This document shows, piece after piece, positions 1 through 12,495 of a stretch of 64,000 nt of DNA. Source of the DNA: Carnobacterium mobile DSM 4848 (lineage in GTDB: Bacteria > Bacillota > Bacilli > Lactobacillales > Carnobacteriaceae); the NCBI RefSeq assembly GCF_000744825.1, contig NZ_JQMR01000001.1:744001-808000 (forward strand), written 5' to 3'. The translations under genes and the position numbers were made by a program. The notes below the pieces were generated by a model, which did no database searches, was not told where the DNA came from, and was given only the letters and a program-made list of their open reading frames with translations. Each line of letters begins with the position of its first letter. Position 1 is the first letter of the stretch.

Positions 1-77
1 TTCTTTTATCTAGTTGATTCAAGAAATCACTTCCCTTCTATTCTTTTAAATTATCATGTACTCCCTTTATTTTCTAC

Positions 78-362
78 TTATTTGCTTGTTATAAGAAGCG
101 TTTTTTTATTAGTTTTCTTAGCTGCTTGGACTACTTTATAAAGAGAATAACCCGAAATAGATTCGAATTCACGACTCCACTTTTTTTCTTCACCAATAGA
201 AGGCAATACTTGCTTAAAACTTTTGTATTTTTCTAAAAAGAGCTCTCGGTTTATCCCCGTTTCATAGGCTAGTTCAACTGCCCGCCATAAATTAATCACT
301 TTTTCCATTTCATCTCTTGTCCAGTCATAATCCATTGGGTAACTATAATTTTTATCGTCCAT
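78..362 (-). CDS. UPF0223 family protein (YktA-like)
   Basis: A 94-residue cytoplasmic protein that I recognise as UPF0223 (B. subtilis YktA) from its N-terminal YPMDYDW segment and the later EFESISGYSLYKVVQAAK segment. The family has no established function. The ATG is preceded by AAGGAG at a spacing of about 8 bases. Only 13 bp separate it from the upstream LDH-like gene on the same strand, so the two are probably co-transcribed. In B. subtilis yktA lies a little beyond the pdh operon, so its place here is ancestral. The family call is fairly sure; no function can be given. Confidence 0.8.
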   Translation of the reverse strand: MDDKNYSYPMDYDWTRDEMEKVINLWRAVELAYETGINRELFLEKYKSFKQVLPSIGEEKKWSREFESISGYSLYKVVQAAKKTNKKTLLITSK

Positions 363-375
363 TTTCTACTCCTTT

Positions 376-1320
376 TTATCCTTTTTCTATCCAATCTAAA
401 TTCGCTCGGATATTTTTAGCTGCTTCCAGCAATTCTTGTTTTTCTAAATCCGAAAAGTTTAACCCTGTTGTTTTACGTATTCCCTCTTCTCCCAACAAAA
501 CTGGAAGGGCTAAGGGAATATCTGTCATTTTTTCTATATTTGCCAAATGAACTAACGGAACGATCGCTTCTTCGTTTGTTAACATAAATTGAACCAACTT
601 TATTAGAGCAGTTGCAGTAGTAAAAGGAGAAGTAAACGTATCAGAAAATAAATTTTTTTCTAAAATTTTCTGCTCTATTTCAAACATGTCTTCTTGATCG
701 ATACCACTATCAGAATCAATCGTTAAACTAAGAATAGAATTACCGCCAACGTTAGATCTACTCCAAGCAGCGATTTTATGTTCTTTTGAGCTGCCGCCAA
801 TAATGAAAGCATTGATATCTCGCGGCGAGATCCCTAACTTTTGACTTAATAATTGCTGAAACAAAACAGAATCAATGTATGTTCCAAGCCCAAAAATCTT
901 CTCTTTAGGCAATCCAGAGAATTTCCAAATCAAATAAGTAAAGATATCAGTCGGCTCTGTTGCAATTAATACTATACCGTTAAATCCATTTGCCATTGCC
1001 TGCTTAATGATTTTTCTGATTAACCGTATATTTCTTCTTAAGTGGTTTTCATCTGTTTCTTCTTCTAATTTTTTTTCGTTAGCAGTGATGACCATTATAT
1101 CTGTTGTTTGAAAATCTTTTTCGTGTCCAATAGTAAAAGACCCAGAAGAAAAAAAAGCTGTTGCATACTGTAAATCATGGATAAACTCTTCTTTTAAATC
1201 ATTTTGCTGAAAGAAAAACACTTCAGCTAATTTTAATTTCAACATACTAAGAAACCCAAATTGATAGGCTCTATCATCTGTGCCAACGATCATTATTTTT
1301 TTATCTTGTTTTTTAGCCAC
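376..1320 (-). CDS. Divergent L-lactate/malate dehydrogenase-fold protein, probably inactive
   Basis: A 314-residue protein of LDH length that aligns along its middle with L-lactate dehydrogenases (DIMVITA, GFNGIVLIATEPTDIFTY, WKFSGLPKEKIFGLGT, AAWSRSNVGG). By my alignment the catalytic residues are lost: Arg109 is Asp, Arg171 is Leu (IDSVLF instead of LDSARF), and the GEHGD motif with catalytic His195 reads GGSSKEH. Asp168 remains. The N-terminal glycine motif is reduced to VGTDDR, so NAD binding is doubtful. It starts at GTG behind a strong GGAGGAG. It probably forms an operon with the UPF0223 gene. I infer a pseudoenzyme or an enzyme with a new substrate, not a fermentative LDH. Confidence 0.75.
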   Translation of the reverse strand: MAKKQDKKIMIVGTDDRAYQFGFLSMLKLKLAEVFFFQQNDLKEEFIHDLQYATAFFSSGSFTIGHEKDFQTTDIMVITANEKKLEEETDENHLRRNIRLIRKIIKQAMANGFNGIVLIATEPTDIFTYLIWKFSGLPKEKIFGLGTYIDSVLFQQLLSQKLGISPRDINAFIIGGSSKEHKIAAWSRSNVGGNSILSLTIDSDSGIDQEDMFEIEQKILEKNLFSDTFTSPFTTATALIKLVQFMLTNEEAIVPLVHLANIEKMTDIPLALPVLLGEEGIRKTTGLNFSDLEKQELLEAAKNIRANLDWIEKG

Positions 1321-1442
1321 TTTATCTCCTCCAATAGCAACAGTTGTTAAAAATTCAGATGAATAAAATCAAAGGCGACCCCTCTCTCTTTTCATTATAA
1401 CAAAAACCCGTTAGTTTCGTGTCTTTTTTGAATTTCAAATAT

Positions 1443-1483
1443 AAAAAAAGCACTTATTCTTTACAGAATAAGCGCCTTTTTTT
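1443..1483 (-). terminator. Intrinsic terminator of the pdh operon
   Basis: An 11-bp stem (GCGCTTATTCT in the minus-strand transcript) with a 4-base loop is followed by a run of seven T. It lies about 85 bp beyond the pdhD stop. A second AGCTGA/TCAGCT hairpin at 1522-1543 lies nearer the gene but has its T-run only on the plus strand. Confidence 0.85.
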
Positions 1484-1568
1484 AATTGGAACACGTCTTT
1501 ATTGGAACAATGAAGACGAGAAGCTGATTTTTAATCTTCAGCTCTTTTTTATTATTGATTGTTTTAAA

Positions 1569-2975
1569 TTACATATGAATCGGCATACCTAATGCTAATT
1601 CAGAAGCATCCATTACAGTTTCAGCTAGAGAAGGATGTGCATGAATAGTTAAAGCAATATCTTCTGCAACCATTCCTGCTTCGATAGCCAATCCTAATTC
1701 AGCAATCACATCGCTCGCACTTACACCAGCCATTTGAGCCCCAACTAGAATGCCTTCTTCTTTAGTTGTTACCAAGCGTACGAAACCTTCTGTTGCGTCT
1801 AAAGATAGAGCACGTCCATTACCTGCTAATGGGAATTTTGAAGCTTTAACATCTAGTCCTTTTTCTTTCGCTTCAGCAACGGTTAAACCAACAACTGCTA
1901 ATTCAGGATCTGTAAATGCTACAGCCGGCATCGCTTTGTAATCAACAGCTACCTTTTTACCTGAAATGGCTTCCGCTGCGATTTTAGCTTCATAACTAGC
2001 TTTATGAGCTAGAGCAGCACCTGGAACAACGTCTCCGATAGCAAAGATGTTTTTAACACTTGTACGTCCTTGTTCATCAACTTTAATCAATCCACGTTCA
2101 GTTAACTCGATCCCAGCACCTTCTAATCCAAGTTCATCAGTATTAGGACGGCGGCCAACAGTTACCATAACGTAATCAGCATCAATTGTTTTTTCAGTAC
2201 CGTTTACTTCATATTTAACGGTTACGCCGTCTTCAGTTTCGACTGCTTCTTTAGCCATTGCAGATGTTTCAATAGTTACACCTTTTTTAGCAAAATTATT
2301 CGTTACAAATTTGATCATGTCTTTTTCAAATGTCGGCATAATCGAAGGAGATCCTTCTAAAATAGTAACCTCTGCACCTAAGTTAGCATAAGCTCCAGCT
2401 AATTCGCTTCCGATATAGCCTCCGCCTACAACAACTAGTTTTTTAGGAACTTCTGGAAGAGCCAGACCGCCAGTTGAATCGATCACACGTTTACCAAATT
2501 TGAATCCTTTGATTTCAATTGGACGGCTGCCTGTTGCGATAATAGCATTGTTGAACGAATACGTTTGAGCAGTTGCTTCACCCATGACACGCATTGTGTG
2601 TTCGTCGTTGAAATAAGCTTCTCCGCGTAAAATTTCAACTTTATTTTTTTTCAATAAACCTTCAACGCCTTTAGTAAGGGTTGCAACAACTTTATTGTTT
2701 TTCCATTCTTGTGTTTTAGCAAAATCTAAAACGACATTTTCAGCTGTAACGCCGAATACATCAGAATGTAGTGAATCTTGGTAATGATGTCCTGCACTGA
2801 TCAGCGCTTTTGAAGGGATACATCCAACGTTTAAACAAACGCCGCCAATAAATTCTCTTTCCACGATTGCTACTTTTTGACCCATTTGAGCGGCACGAAT
2901 TGCTGCTACATAGCCTCCTGGGCCTGAACCAATAACAACTGTGTCTAATTCTATTGCGAAATCTCCTACTACCAT
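1569..2975 (-). CDS. pdhD: Dihydrolipoamide dehydrogenase (PDH E3)
   Basis: The E3 flavoprotein that re-oxidises dihydrolipoyl groups of the pyruvate dehydrogenase complex, passing electrons through FAD to NAD+. At 468 residues it has normal length. Visible motifs are the FAD-binding [12 protein letters not shown] near residues 14-25, the redox-active disulfide in [13 protein letters not shown] (Cys47/Cys52), the NAD-binding GGGYIGSE near 184-191, and the C-terminal HAHPSLAET (residues 445-453) with the base His447. The start is ATG behind GGGTGAG. It is the last gene of pdhABCD, 13 bp after pdhC, and a terminator follows. It may also serve other 2-oxoacid dehydrogenases, but none is in this window. 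Confidence 0.97.
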   Translation of the reverse strand: MVVGDFAIELDTVVIGSGPGGYVAAIRAAQMGQKVAIVEREFIGGVCLNVGCIPSKALISAGHHYQDSLHSDVFGVTAENVVLDFAKTQEWKNNKVVATLTKGVEGLLKKNKVEILRGEAYFNDEHTMRVMGEATAQTYSFNNAIIATGSRPIEIKGFKFGKRVIDSTGGLALPEVPKKLVVVGGGYIGSELAGAYANLGAEVTILEGSPSIMPTFEKDMIKFVTNNFAKKGVTIETSAMAKEAVETEDGVTVKYEVNGTEKTIDADYVMVTVGRRPNTDELGLEGAGIELTERGLIKVDEQGRTSVKNIFAIGDVVPGAALAHKASYEAKIAAEAISGKKVAVDYKAMPAVAFTDPELAVVGLTVAEAKEKGLDVKASKFPLAGNGRALSLDATEGFVRLVTTKEEGILVGAQMAGVSASDVIAELGLAIEAGMVAEDIALTIHAHPSLAETVMDASELALGMPIHM

Positions 2976-2988
2976 TTTGTACTCACCC

Positions 2989-4605
2989 TTACCCTTCCAT
3001 TAATAATAATTCTGGATCAGCAAGCAATGTTTTTAATTCATTCATTGCTTTTTGTGCAGTTGCTCCATCGATAATACGGTGGTCAAAACTTAATGACAAT
3101 TGCATAACTGGTGCTACTACAACTTCATCGTCAGCATTTACAATAGCTTTTTTAGCAATACGGCCAACTCCTAAAATAGCAACTTCAGGGTAATTGATAA
3201 CTGGAGTGAACCAGCCGCCGCCAATTGATCCAATGTTACTGATAGAGATAGATCCGTTACTCATTTCGTTAGCTGCTAACTTACCTTCTGTAGCTTTACC
3301 AGAAAGCTCAGTAATTTCACCAGCGATAGAGAAAATGCTCTTAGCGTCAGCGTCTTTAACAACTGGCACAAACAATCCGCGATCTGTATCTGTAGCGATA
3401 CCGATGTTGAAGTAATGTTTATAAACAATTTCATTTGTTGAATCGTCAATTGATGCATTTAAAGCAGGGTATTTGCGTAAAACAGATACGACAGCTTTAA
3501 CAACATAAGGTAAGAATGTTAATTTAACGCCTTTACCTGCTGCAACGTCTTTGAAACGTTTACGGTGTGCCATTAATTTAGTAGAATCTACTTCATCAAA
3601 TAATGTCACATGCGGAGCGGTTGCTTTACTATTAACCATAGCTTTAGCAATTGCTTTACGCATACCCGTCATTGGTTCGCGTGTTTCAAGTTCTGCTTGT
3701 GAAGATTTAAATGGTTGAGCTGGAGCTGCTGCTTTAGCTGCTGGAGCTTGTTTTGTTGCTGCTGGAGCTTCAGTAGTTTTGGCTGCAGGAGCTGTTGAAC
3801 CATTTTTCTTGAAGTTTTCAATATCTTCTTTTGTTGTACGGCCGTTTTTACCGGTAGCTGTTACTAAGCTGATATCCACATCGTTTTCACGTGCAAATTG
3901 ACGTACTGATGGCATAGCAAGTACACGTTTGCTAGAGTCAGAAGTTTTTACAACACTAGAATCTGTTGAAGCGCCTGCTGCTGGATCTTTTGCTTCACTT
4001 TCAGCTGCTGGTTCTTCTGGAGATGTAGCAGGTGTTGCACTTTCAGTATTGTGTTCAGGAGAATCAATCTCAACGATTGCTTGTCCTACCATTGCAACTG
4101 TTCCTTCTTCTACCAAAATCTTTTTAACAGTACCTGAAACTGGAGAAGCAATTTCTTCAACTGATTTATCGTTTTGAATTTCTAGGATTGAATCTTCTTC
4201 TTTGATTTCATCGCCTTCAGCTACTAACCATTTTACAATTTCGCCTTCAGCCATTCCTTCACCAACATCTGGTAATTTGAATTGATAGAAAGAGCCACCT
4301 TGGTTTGCTGGAGCTGCTGCTGGTACTTCTTTTACTGGAGCTGGAGCTGCTTCGTCTTCTTCATGTCCTGGTGCATCGATTTCAACGATAACATCCCCAA
4401 CATTTGCAACTGTTCCTTCTTCTACCAAAATCTTTTTAATTGTACCTGAAACTGGAGAAGCAATTTCTTCAACTGATTTATCGTTTTGAATTTCTACGAT
4501 TGAATCTTCTTCTTTGATTTCATCGCCTTCAGCTACTAACCATTTTACGATTTCGCCTTCAGCCATTCCTTCGCCGACATCTGGTAATTTAAATTTAAAA
4601 GCCAT
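2989..4605 (-). CDS. pdhC: Dihydrolipoamide acetyltransferase (PDH E2) with two lipoyl domains
   Basis: The E2 core of pyruvate dehydrogenase, which transfers the acetyl group to CoA. The 538 residues hold two lipoyl domains with lipoylation lysines at Lys43 and Lys147 (both [11 protein letters not shown]), joined by Ala/Pro-rich linkers. A peripheral-subunit-binding domain follows near 228-265, then the catalytic domain from about 310 with DHRIIDG at 508-514. The two lipoyl domains are almost identical in DNA as well as protein, so this is a recent internal duplication or gene conversion. A 138-bp gap separates it from pdhB and could hold an internal promoter. Confidence 0.97.
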   Translation of the reverse strand: MAFKFKLPDVGEGMAEGEIVKWLVAEGDEIKEEDSIVEIQNDKSVEEIASPVSGTIKKILVEEGTVANVGDVIVEIDAPGHEEDEAAPAPVKEVPAAAPANQGGSFYQFKLPDVGEGMAEGEIVKWLVAEGDEIKEEDSILEIQNDKSVEEIASPVSGTVKKILVEEGTVAMVGQAIVEIDSPEHNTESATPATSPEEPAAESEAKDPAAGASTDSSVVKTSDSSKRVLAMPSVRQFARENDVDISLVTATGKNGRTTKEDIENFKKNGSTAPAAKTTEAPAATKQAPAAKAAAPAQPFKSSQAELETREPMTGMRKAIAKAMVNSKATAPHVTLFDEVDSTKLMAHRKRFKDVAAGKGVKLTFLPYVVKAVVSVLRKYPALNASIDDSTNEIVYKHYFNIGIATDTDRGLFVPVVKDADAKSIFSIAGEITELSGKATEGKLAANEMSNGSISISNIGSIGGGWFTPVINYPEVAILGVGRIAKKAIVNADDEVVVAPVMQLSLSFDHRIIDGATAQKAMNELKTLLADPELLLMEG

Positions 4606-4743
4606 TTAATATCTTCCCTTCTTTTTAGCCATTCTATTTTCAAAAATAGGTTTGATTGAACACATTTCAACAAGAACAAATGCAACCATTTAATTGAACA
4701 CTAAATTGATTGCATCTGCATTGCTTTATCTAATAGAAATAAA
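4606..4743 (-). other. pdhB-pdhC intergenic gap with direct repeats
   Basis: This gap is unusually long inside an otherwise tight operon. It holds two similar segments built around ATTGAACAC (4656-4664 and 4692-4700, plus strand) and a short hairpin CTATTTT/AAAATAG just before the pdhC ribosome site. An internal promoter or processing site is possible; the sequence does not decide. Confidence 0.35.
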
Positions 4744-5721
4744 TTAGAAGTTGTAAACCTCTTTTACTTTGTCTGCAATATCATTTGCATTTGGTAACCA
4801 AGAGCCCTCAGCTAGACCAAATGGGAAGACAGTATCGGGAGCTGCTACGCGGCCGATTGGTGCTTCTAATGAAAGGACTGCACGTTCAGAGATTTCTGAC
4901 ATAACCATAGCGCCGACACCTGCTTGACGTTGAGCTTCTTGAACAACTACTACGCGTCCAGTTTTTTCAACTGAAGCTACGATTGTTTCAATGTCTAATG
5001 GAGAAATAGTTCTTAAGTCAACGATTTCAACTGAAATGCCTTCTTTTTCTAACTCATCTGCCGCTTTGATCGCTTCACGTACCATAGCTCCATAAGTGAT
5101 AACAGAAACATCTTTACCTTCACGAGTGATAGCAGCTTTTCCTAGTGGAACAGTGTATGATTCTTCAGGAACTTCATCACGGAATGAACGGTATAATTTC
5201 ATATGTTCCATAAAGAAGACTGGGTCATTATCACGAATAGAAGCAATCAGCAAGCCTTTTGCGTCATACGGATTAGATGGAACAACTACTTTAATACCAG
5301 GAGATTGTGCAATCAATCCTTCTAAGTTATCTGAGTGCATTTCTGGAGTATGAACTCCTCCACCAAACGGTGTACGAATAGTGATCGGCAAAGTACGAGT
5401 GCTGCTCATACGGTAACGAGTACGTGCTGCTTGTCCAACAATTGAATCCATTACTTCAAAAATGAATCCGATAAATTGGATTTCTGGAACTGGACGGAAT
5501 CCTTGAAGTGCCAATCCAATTGCCAATCCGCCAATGCCTGATTCAGCAAGCGGTGTATCTGAAACTCGGTCTTCACCAAATTTGTCTTGAAGGCCAGCTG
5601 TAGCACGGAAAACTCCACCATTTTTACCAACATCTTCACCAAAAATCAATATTTCTTGATCGCGTTCCATTTCTTGTTCAAGCGCTTCAGTAATTGCTTG
5701 GATCATTGTTTTTTGTGCCAT
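4744..5721 (-). CDS. pdhB: Pyruvate dehydrogenase E1 component, beta subunit
   Basis: The 325-residue beta half of the thiamine-diphosphate-dependent E1 heterotetramer, which decarboxylates pyruvate and reductively acetylates the E2 lipoyl groups. The family signature is clear: [16 protein letters not shown] near the N-terminus, the central [20 protein letters not shown] segment, and the C-terminal transketolase-C region with [16 protein letters not shown]. It starts two bases after the pdhA stop behind GGAG, so the subunits are translationally linked. Branched-chain 2-oxoacid E1 beta is the main alternative, but the operon layout favours pyruvate. Confidence 0.96.
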   Translation of the reverse strand: MAQKTMIQAITEALEQEMERDQEILIFGEDVGKNGGVFRATAGLQDKFGEDRVSDTPLAESGIGGLAIGLALQGFRPVPEIQFIGFIFEVMDSIVGQAARTRYRMSSTRTLPITIRTPFGGGVHTPEMHSDNLEGLIAQSPGIKVVVPSNPYDAKGLLIASIRDNDPVFFMEHMKLYRSFRDEVPEESYTVPLGKAAITREGKDVSVITYGAMVREAIKAADELEKEGISVEIVDLRTISPLDIETIVASVEKTGRVVVVQEAQRQAGVGAMVMSEISERAVLSLEAPIGRVAAPDTVFPFGLAEGSWLPNANDIADKVKEVYNF

Positions 5722-5723
5722 GA

Positions 5724-7311
<1,588 letters not shown>

Positions 7312-7353
7312 TAAAAAAGAAACAAATTCTTTTTTAAGAACTTGTTTCTTTTT
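7312..7353 (-). terminator. Intrinsic terminator of gdhA
   Basis: An AT-rich stem based on AAAGAAACAAGTTCTT, with one mismatch, ends in a T-run in the minus-strand direction directly after the gdhA stop codon. Confidence 0.8.
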
Positions 7354-7359
7354 ACTTTT

Positions 7360-8916
<1,557 letters not shown>

Positions 8917-8949
8917 TTAGAAAAACTACTACACAGGAGTGAAATAAAA

Positions 8950-9513
8950 ATGATTACAATGAACGACATCATTAGGGAAGGAAATCCGACATTACGTTTA
9001 CCTGCTGAAGAGATAACTTTTCCTCTTGATGAAGAAACAAAAAAATTAGGTCAAGACATGCTGGAATTTCTACAAAACAGTCAAGATCCAGAATTAGCTG
9101 AAAAGTATCAATTGCGAGCTGGCGTTGGTTTAGCAGCACCACAATTAGACATTTCAAAACGAATCATTGCAGTTCACATCCCTGATATGGAAGATGAAAC
9201 CAATGAGCCTATTCTAAGCGCTGTTATGATTAATCCAAAAGTGGTTAGTCATTCTGTCCAAAGTGCTTGTTTAGCAGAAGGTGAAGGGTGCCTTTCTGTT
9301 GATCGTGAAGTACCTGGATATGTACCTCGCCATAGCCGAGTAACTGTAACTTATTTAGACTTAAATGGCGAACAACAAAAGATTCGCTTGAAAAATTATC
9401 CAGCTATTGTAGTACAACATGAAATTGATCATATTAATGGTATTATGTTCTATGATCATATCAATCAAGATGCACCTTTTAAATTAGATGATAACGTATC
9501 TATTATTTCTTGA
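8950..9513 (+). CDS. def: Peptide deformylase
   Basis: Removes the N-formyl group from nascent proteins using a metal ion. The three motifs are present: GVGLAAPQ (58-65), EGCLS (112-116, metal ligand Cys114) and HEIDH (157-161, two His ligands and the catalytic Glu). The 187 residues and the insertion between motifs 1 and 2 mark the Gram-positive type 2 class. The ATG at 8950 follows AGGAG; the longer frame from 8845 adds an unlikely hydrophobic leader. In B. subtilis def lies between pdh and ykrA/rnjA, as it does here. Confidence 0.96.
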   Translation: MITMNDIIREGNPTLRLPAEEITFPLDEETKKLGQDMLEFLQNSQDPELAEKYQLRAGVGLAAPQLDISKRIIAVHIPDMEDETNEPILSAVMINPKVVSHSVQSACLAEGEGCLSVDREVPGYVPRHSRVTVTYLDLNGEQQKIRLKNYPAIVVQHEIDHINGIMFYDHINQDAPFKLDDNVSIIS

Positions 9514-9530
9514 TCTTCGTTAACAATATA

Positions 9531-9577
9531 AAAGCAGGTACAAAAGAACTCAAACTCTTTTGTACCTGCTTTTTTTA
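9531..9577 (+). terminator. Intrinsic terminator of def
   Basis: AAGCAGGTACAAAAG pairs with CTTTTGTACCTGCTT around an 8- to 9-base loop and is followed by a T-run. The T-run on the plus strand fits the end of def. Confidence 0.92.
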
Positions 9578-9607
9578 TCTATAAACACATTAAATTAAGT
9601 TCGCGCG

Positions 9608-9648
9608 TAAAACAACTTTTAATCTCTAATAGTAAAGAGTTGTTTTTT
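9608..9648 (+). terminator. Second hairpin with T-run between def and the polymerase gene
   Basis: AACAACT(T)TTTA pairs with TAAA(G)AGTTGTT with one mismatch and is followed by seven T. It is a back-up terminator that isolates the SOS promoter just downstream. Confidence 0.6.
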
Positions 9649-9661
9649 TGTCTCTATTTGC

Positions 9662-9691
9662 TTTACAAAACAAACGTATGTTCGGTATAAT
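9662..9691 (+). promoter_or_regulatory. Sigma-A promoter with embedded LexA (SOS) box
   Basis: TTTACA (9662-9667) and TATAAT (9686-9691) are 18 bp apart. Between them lies CAAACGTATGTTCG (9671-9684), which matches 12 of 14 positions of the Bacillus LexA consensus CGAAC-RNRY-GTTYC. A repressor bound there would block RNA polymerase, so the polymerase/YolD pair downstream should be DNA-damage inducible. Confidence 0.82.
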
Positions 9692-9714
9692 GAAATCAAA
9701 AAGGAGGAGTTCCA

Positions 9715-11010
9715 ATGGTATTCGATTATTCGAGAGAATTAAGTCAAGATATTCTCTGTGTTGATGTAAAATCATTCTACGCTTCCGTTGAATGTATCGA
9801 ACGCGGTTTACATCCTTTAAAAACGATGTTGGTTGTAATGAGCAACGCTGAAAATTCCGGGGGTTTGATTTTAGCTGCTTCTCCCCGAGCAAAAAAAGTA
9901 TTGGGTATCAGCAATGTTTCTAGAAAATGGGAAATCCCTCCTCATCCCGATTTGTTGATCGTTCCTCCGCGAATGAATTTTTATATTGAGAAAAATACTG
10001 AAATCAATGATATTTTTCGCAAGTACGTTTCTGATGAGGATTTACATATTTATAGTATAGATGAATCGTTTGTATCGGTTAGATCTAGTTTAAAACTCTT
10101 TAAAAGAAAAAATGCTTACGATATGGCCAGAATGATCCAATATCATATTTATAAAAAGACAGGTTTGTATGTAACGATCGGGATTGGAGACAATATGCTC
10201 TTAGCTAAATTAGCTTTAGATAACGAAGCAAAATACAATGCCGATTTCATTGCGGAGTGGCGATACAAAGATGTGCCGAAAACGATTTGGAAAATAAAAA
10301 ACATGACTGACATGTGGGGTATTGGGGAACGAACTGAAAAACGATTAAAGCATTTAGGCATTAAATCAGTATACGATCTAGCACACTCCAATTTCTATCA
10401 TCTAAGAGAGTCTTTTGGGCTTATCGGAGAACAATTGTATGCTAGTTCTTGGGGAATCGACCGCAGCAATATTAGAGAACCGTACCGGCCATTAGAGAAA
10501 AGTTATGGAAACTCTCAGATCCTTACCAAAGATTACGTAAACAGACAAGAAATTAAAATTGTTATTCGGGAAATGGCTGAACAAGTCGCAACACGCATCA
10601 GAAAACACCATTGTCAAACAGGTTGTGTCACTCTTTCTGTTGGTTATTCTAGGAATACAGAAGAACGCGGTTTTTCACGTCAAATGAAGGTACCTGTTAC
10701 TTCTAACTCGAAAAAACTAGTGCAGTATTGCTTTGAACTCTTTACTAAATACTATGATGGGCAAGCTGTTCGAAATATTGGCATTACCTATTCAAATTTA
10801 ACATATACAAGTCATATCCAATTAGATTTATTTGAAGATCCTTCTCAACAAATTGCAAACGAAAAGTTAGATCTGTTGGTGGATAGAATAAGAGACAAAT
10901 ATGGGTTTCAATCATTGGTACATGCGAGCAGTCTTTTAGAAGGAGCTACAGCTATTAATCGGAGTTCGCTTATTGGGGGACACGCTGGCGGAATGGAGGG
11001 CATACAATGA
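9715..11010 (+). CDS. Y-family DNA polymerase, UmuC/UvrX type
   Basis: An error-prone translesion polymerase of 431 residues. The metal-binding carboxylates are visible at Asp17 (CVDVKSFYASVE) and Asp116/Glu117 (YSIDESFV). The helix-hairpin-helix thumb region (MWGIGERTEKRLKHLG) and the little-finger domain with a DLFEDP motif follow. DLF resembles a clamp-binding motif. The ATG sits behind AAGGAGGAG. It overlaps the YolD gene by 4 bp and lies under a LexA box. The closest relatives are the plasmid- and phage-associated UvrX/YqjW polymerases rather than housekeeping DinB, so past transfer is plausible. Confidence 0.92.
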   Translation: MVFDYSRELSQDILCVDVKSFYASVECIERGLHPLKTMLVVMSNAENSGGLILAASPRAKKVLGISNVSRKWEIPPHPDLLIVPPRMNFYIEKNTEINDIFRKYVSDEDLHIYSIDESFVSVRSSLKLFKRKNAYDMARMIQYHIYKKTGLYVTIGIGDNMLLAKLALDNEAKYNADFIAEWRYKDVPKTIWKIKNMTDMWGIGERTEKRLKHLGIKSVYDLAHSNFYHLRESFGLIGEQLYASSWGIDRSNIREPYRPLEKSYGNSQILTKDYVNRQEIKIVIREMAEQVATRIRKHHCQTGCVTLSVGYSRNTEERGFSRQMKVPVTSNSKKLVQYCFELFTKYYDGQAVRNIGITYSNLTYTSHIQLDLFEDPSQQIANEKLDLLVDRIRDKYGFQSLVHASSLLEGATAINRSSLIGGHAGGMEGIQ

Positions 11011-11378
11011 GTTTTTTAAATGGAGAGTACCGAGATCGCGGGATTAAAAAATGGGCCGGCTTCTATTTATCAGAGCATACCGCTGCTCAAGAAAAAGAAA
11101 CCAGTGAAAGAAAAAGTTTAAATCACCAAAAAAGACAAATGACTCAAAAAGAAATTGAAGCACTATTGAACGAAGCCATTGTAAAAAATAAAACCGTCGC
11201 TATTCAACTTGAAAAAGTAGACCAAAATGGAATGTATGAAGCTGATATTATAGGGCTTATTAAGGGTGGTGACGCATTAGGCATTTTTATAAATAACACA
11301 AAAGTTGAATTTGATGAAATTCGCCATATCCAATTTGTCACTCTTAAAAAATGGAGCAAGATGACAGACGATATGTGA
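11007..11378 (+). CDS. YolD-like family protein
   Basis: A 123-residue YolD-like protein. Members typically follow umuC-type polymerase genes in Firmicutes and are proposed to play a UmuD-like partner role; this has not been shown for this protein. The start overlaps the polymerase stop (ATGA), so it is part of the same SOS cassette. The DRGIKKW start and the conserved central and C-terminal blocks (DGLIKGGD-like GLIKGGDALGI, IRHIQF) are visible. A weak GAGAG/CTCTC hairpin at 11391-11405 follows the stop. Confidence 0.82.
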   Translation: MSFLNGEYRDRGIKKWAGFYLSEHTAAQEKETSERKSLNHQKRQMTQKEIEALLNEAIVKNKTVAIQLEKVDQNGMYEADIIGLIKGGDALGIFINNTKVEFDEIRHIQFVTLKKWSKMTDDM

Positions 11379-11490
11379 ATATTAGAGGAGAGCAAACTCT
11401 CTATTTTAAAAGTCTGACCAATGAAAAAAGGTGAGCAGAATATGAGCAAAGGTATTTAAATATAGACTAAAACAAACATTCCTTAACAAA

Positions 11491-11537
11491 CAAAAAACCA
11501 CTAAGAATTCTGTCAGGTAAACAGTTCTTAGTGGTTT
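11491..11537 (-). terminator. Intrinsic terminator after tRNA-Ala
   Basis: The inverted repeat AACCACTAAGAA/TTCTTAGTGGTT (12 bp, loop about 17 bases) is followed by a T-run on the minus strand. It can end the tRNA transcript and also stop readthrough from the SOS cassette. Confidence 0.85.
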
Positions 11538-11563
11538 CGAATTATACAGAATAACTGCACGTA

Positions 11564-11636
11564 TGGAGATAAGGGGGATCGAACCCCTGACCTTTTGGCT
11601 GCCAGCCAAACACTCTCCCAGCTGAGCTATACCCCC
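11564..11636 (-). tRNA. tRNA-Ala (anticodon GGC)
   Basis: A 73-nt cloverleaf with acceptor stem GGGGGTA/TATCTCC, D-arm GCTC...GAGT, anticodon stem TTTGG/CCAAA around loop CTGGCAG (anticodon GGC, reads GCC), and T-arm AGGGG TTCGATC CCCCT. The G3:U70 wobble pair that identifies alanine tRNA is present. The discriminator is A73 and CCA is not encoded, so it is added after transcription. The gene stands alone, downstream of the HAD gene on the same strand. Confidence 0.95.
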
Positions 11637-11673
11637 ATAAATAAGAATAAATTCTTATTTATAACTGCCTTGA

Positions 11674-12453
11674 TTATATCAGATGAAGGTCTTTCAACGC
11701 AAGGTAAATTCCATCTTCGTTGCAATTTTCCGTTACTTTATCTGCTTTTAGTTTGATCGTTTCTAATGCGTTCCCCATAGCTACTCCCATTCCCACTTCA
11801 GTCAGCATTTCAAGGTCATTTAGTCCGTCACCAAAAGCTATCGTATCTTCCACCTTAAATCCTTGGTTTTCAGCAAATTTTAAAACTGTACGAGCCTTAG
11901 AGCCATCATGTGGAACAATATCTACCCCAGTGTTATGCCAACGGACAAATTTAAATTTAGGAAATTGACCATTTTCATAAGCAGCTTTTTCTGCATCAGG
12001 ATAAAAAATCAATCCTTGATATAATGGATGATGCAAATAATAATCCGCATCATGCGGCGGAACACTTGAACCGACGCTTTTCATGGCTGTCATCATTCTA
12101 ATATCATTTTCTGTATGACGTCTTTTTAAAGCATCCACTGATTCATACACAATAGCATGTTCTTGCGCATCAGCTACTTGCAGCAACCGTTCAAATTCTT
12201 TTAGATCCAATTTGTTTTCAAAAACCAATTCATTATGGTAATAACCTGCTGCGCCATTGCAAAGAATGTAGTTTGTAAACTCTAATTCATCGATAACAAT
12301 TTGAGCTAAAGCCAGATTTCTTCCTGTTGCAATGACAACTTCGTGTCCATTTTCTTTTAATTGTTTTAAAGCTTTTTTTGTATTAGGCAATACTTTTTTT
12401 TCATCATTTAAGAGAGTTCCATCAATATCAAAAAAAATCATTTTCTTTTGCAT
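11674..12453 (-). CDS. Cof-type HAD-family phosphatase
   Basis: A haloacid-dehalogenase-superfamily phosphatase, probably acting on a phosphorylated sugar or cofactor. Motif I FFDIDGTLLND (Asp9/Asp11) and motif IV GDGLNDLEML frame a type IIB cap, typical of Cof/YkrA proteins. The start at 12453 gives 259 residues, the usual length; the upstream frame adds 23 unlikely residues. No strong ribosome site is visible (AAAGGG at a long spacing). In B. subtilis ykrA lies beside ykzG/rnjA, which fits this position. The substrate is unknown. Confidence 0.88.
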   Translation of the reverse strand: MQKKMIFFDIDGTLLNDEKKVLPNTKKALKQLKENGHEVVIATGRNLALAQIVIDELEFTNYILCNGAAGYYHNELVFENKLDLKEFERLLQVADAQEHAIVYESVDALKRRHTENDIRMMTAMKSVGSSVPPHDADYYLHHPLYQGLIFYPDAEKAAYENGQFPKFKFVRWHNTGVDIVPHDGSKARTVLKFAENQGFKVEDTIAFGDGLNDLEMLTEVGMGVAMGNALETIKLKADKVTENCNEDGIYLALKDLHLI

Positions 12454-12495
12454 TATTTGTAACCAACCCTTTCTATACTTAAAAAAAATAATTAA

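Noticed and set aside
376-1320. Annotation as functional L-lactate dehydrogenase
   Set aside because: The key Arg and His residues are replaced, so the routine name would mislead.
1522-1543. AGCTGA hairpin between pdhD and its terminator
   Set aside because: Only six paired bases and the T-run is on the wrong strand for pdh.
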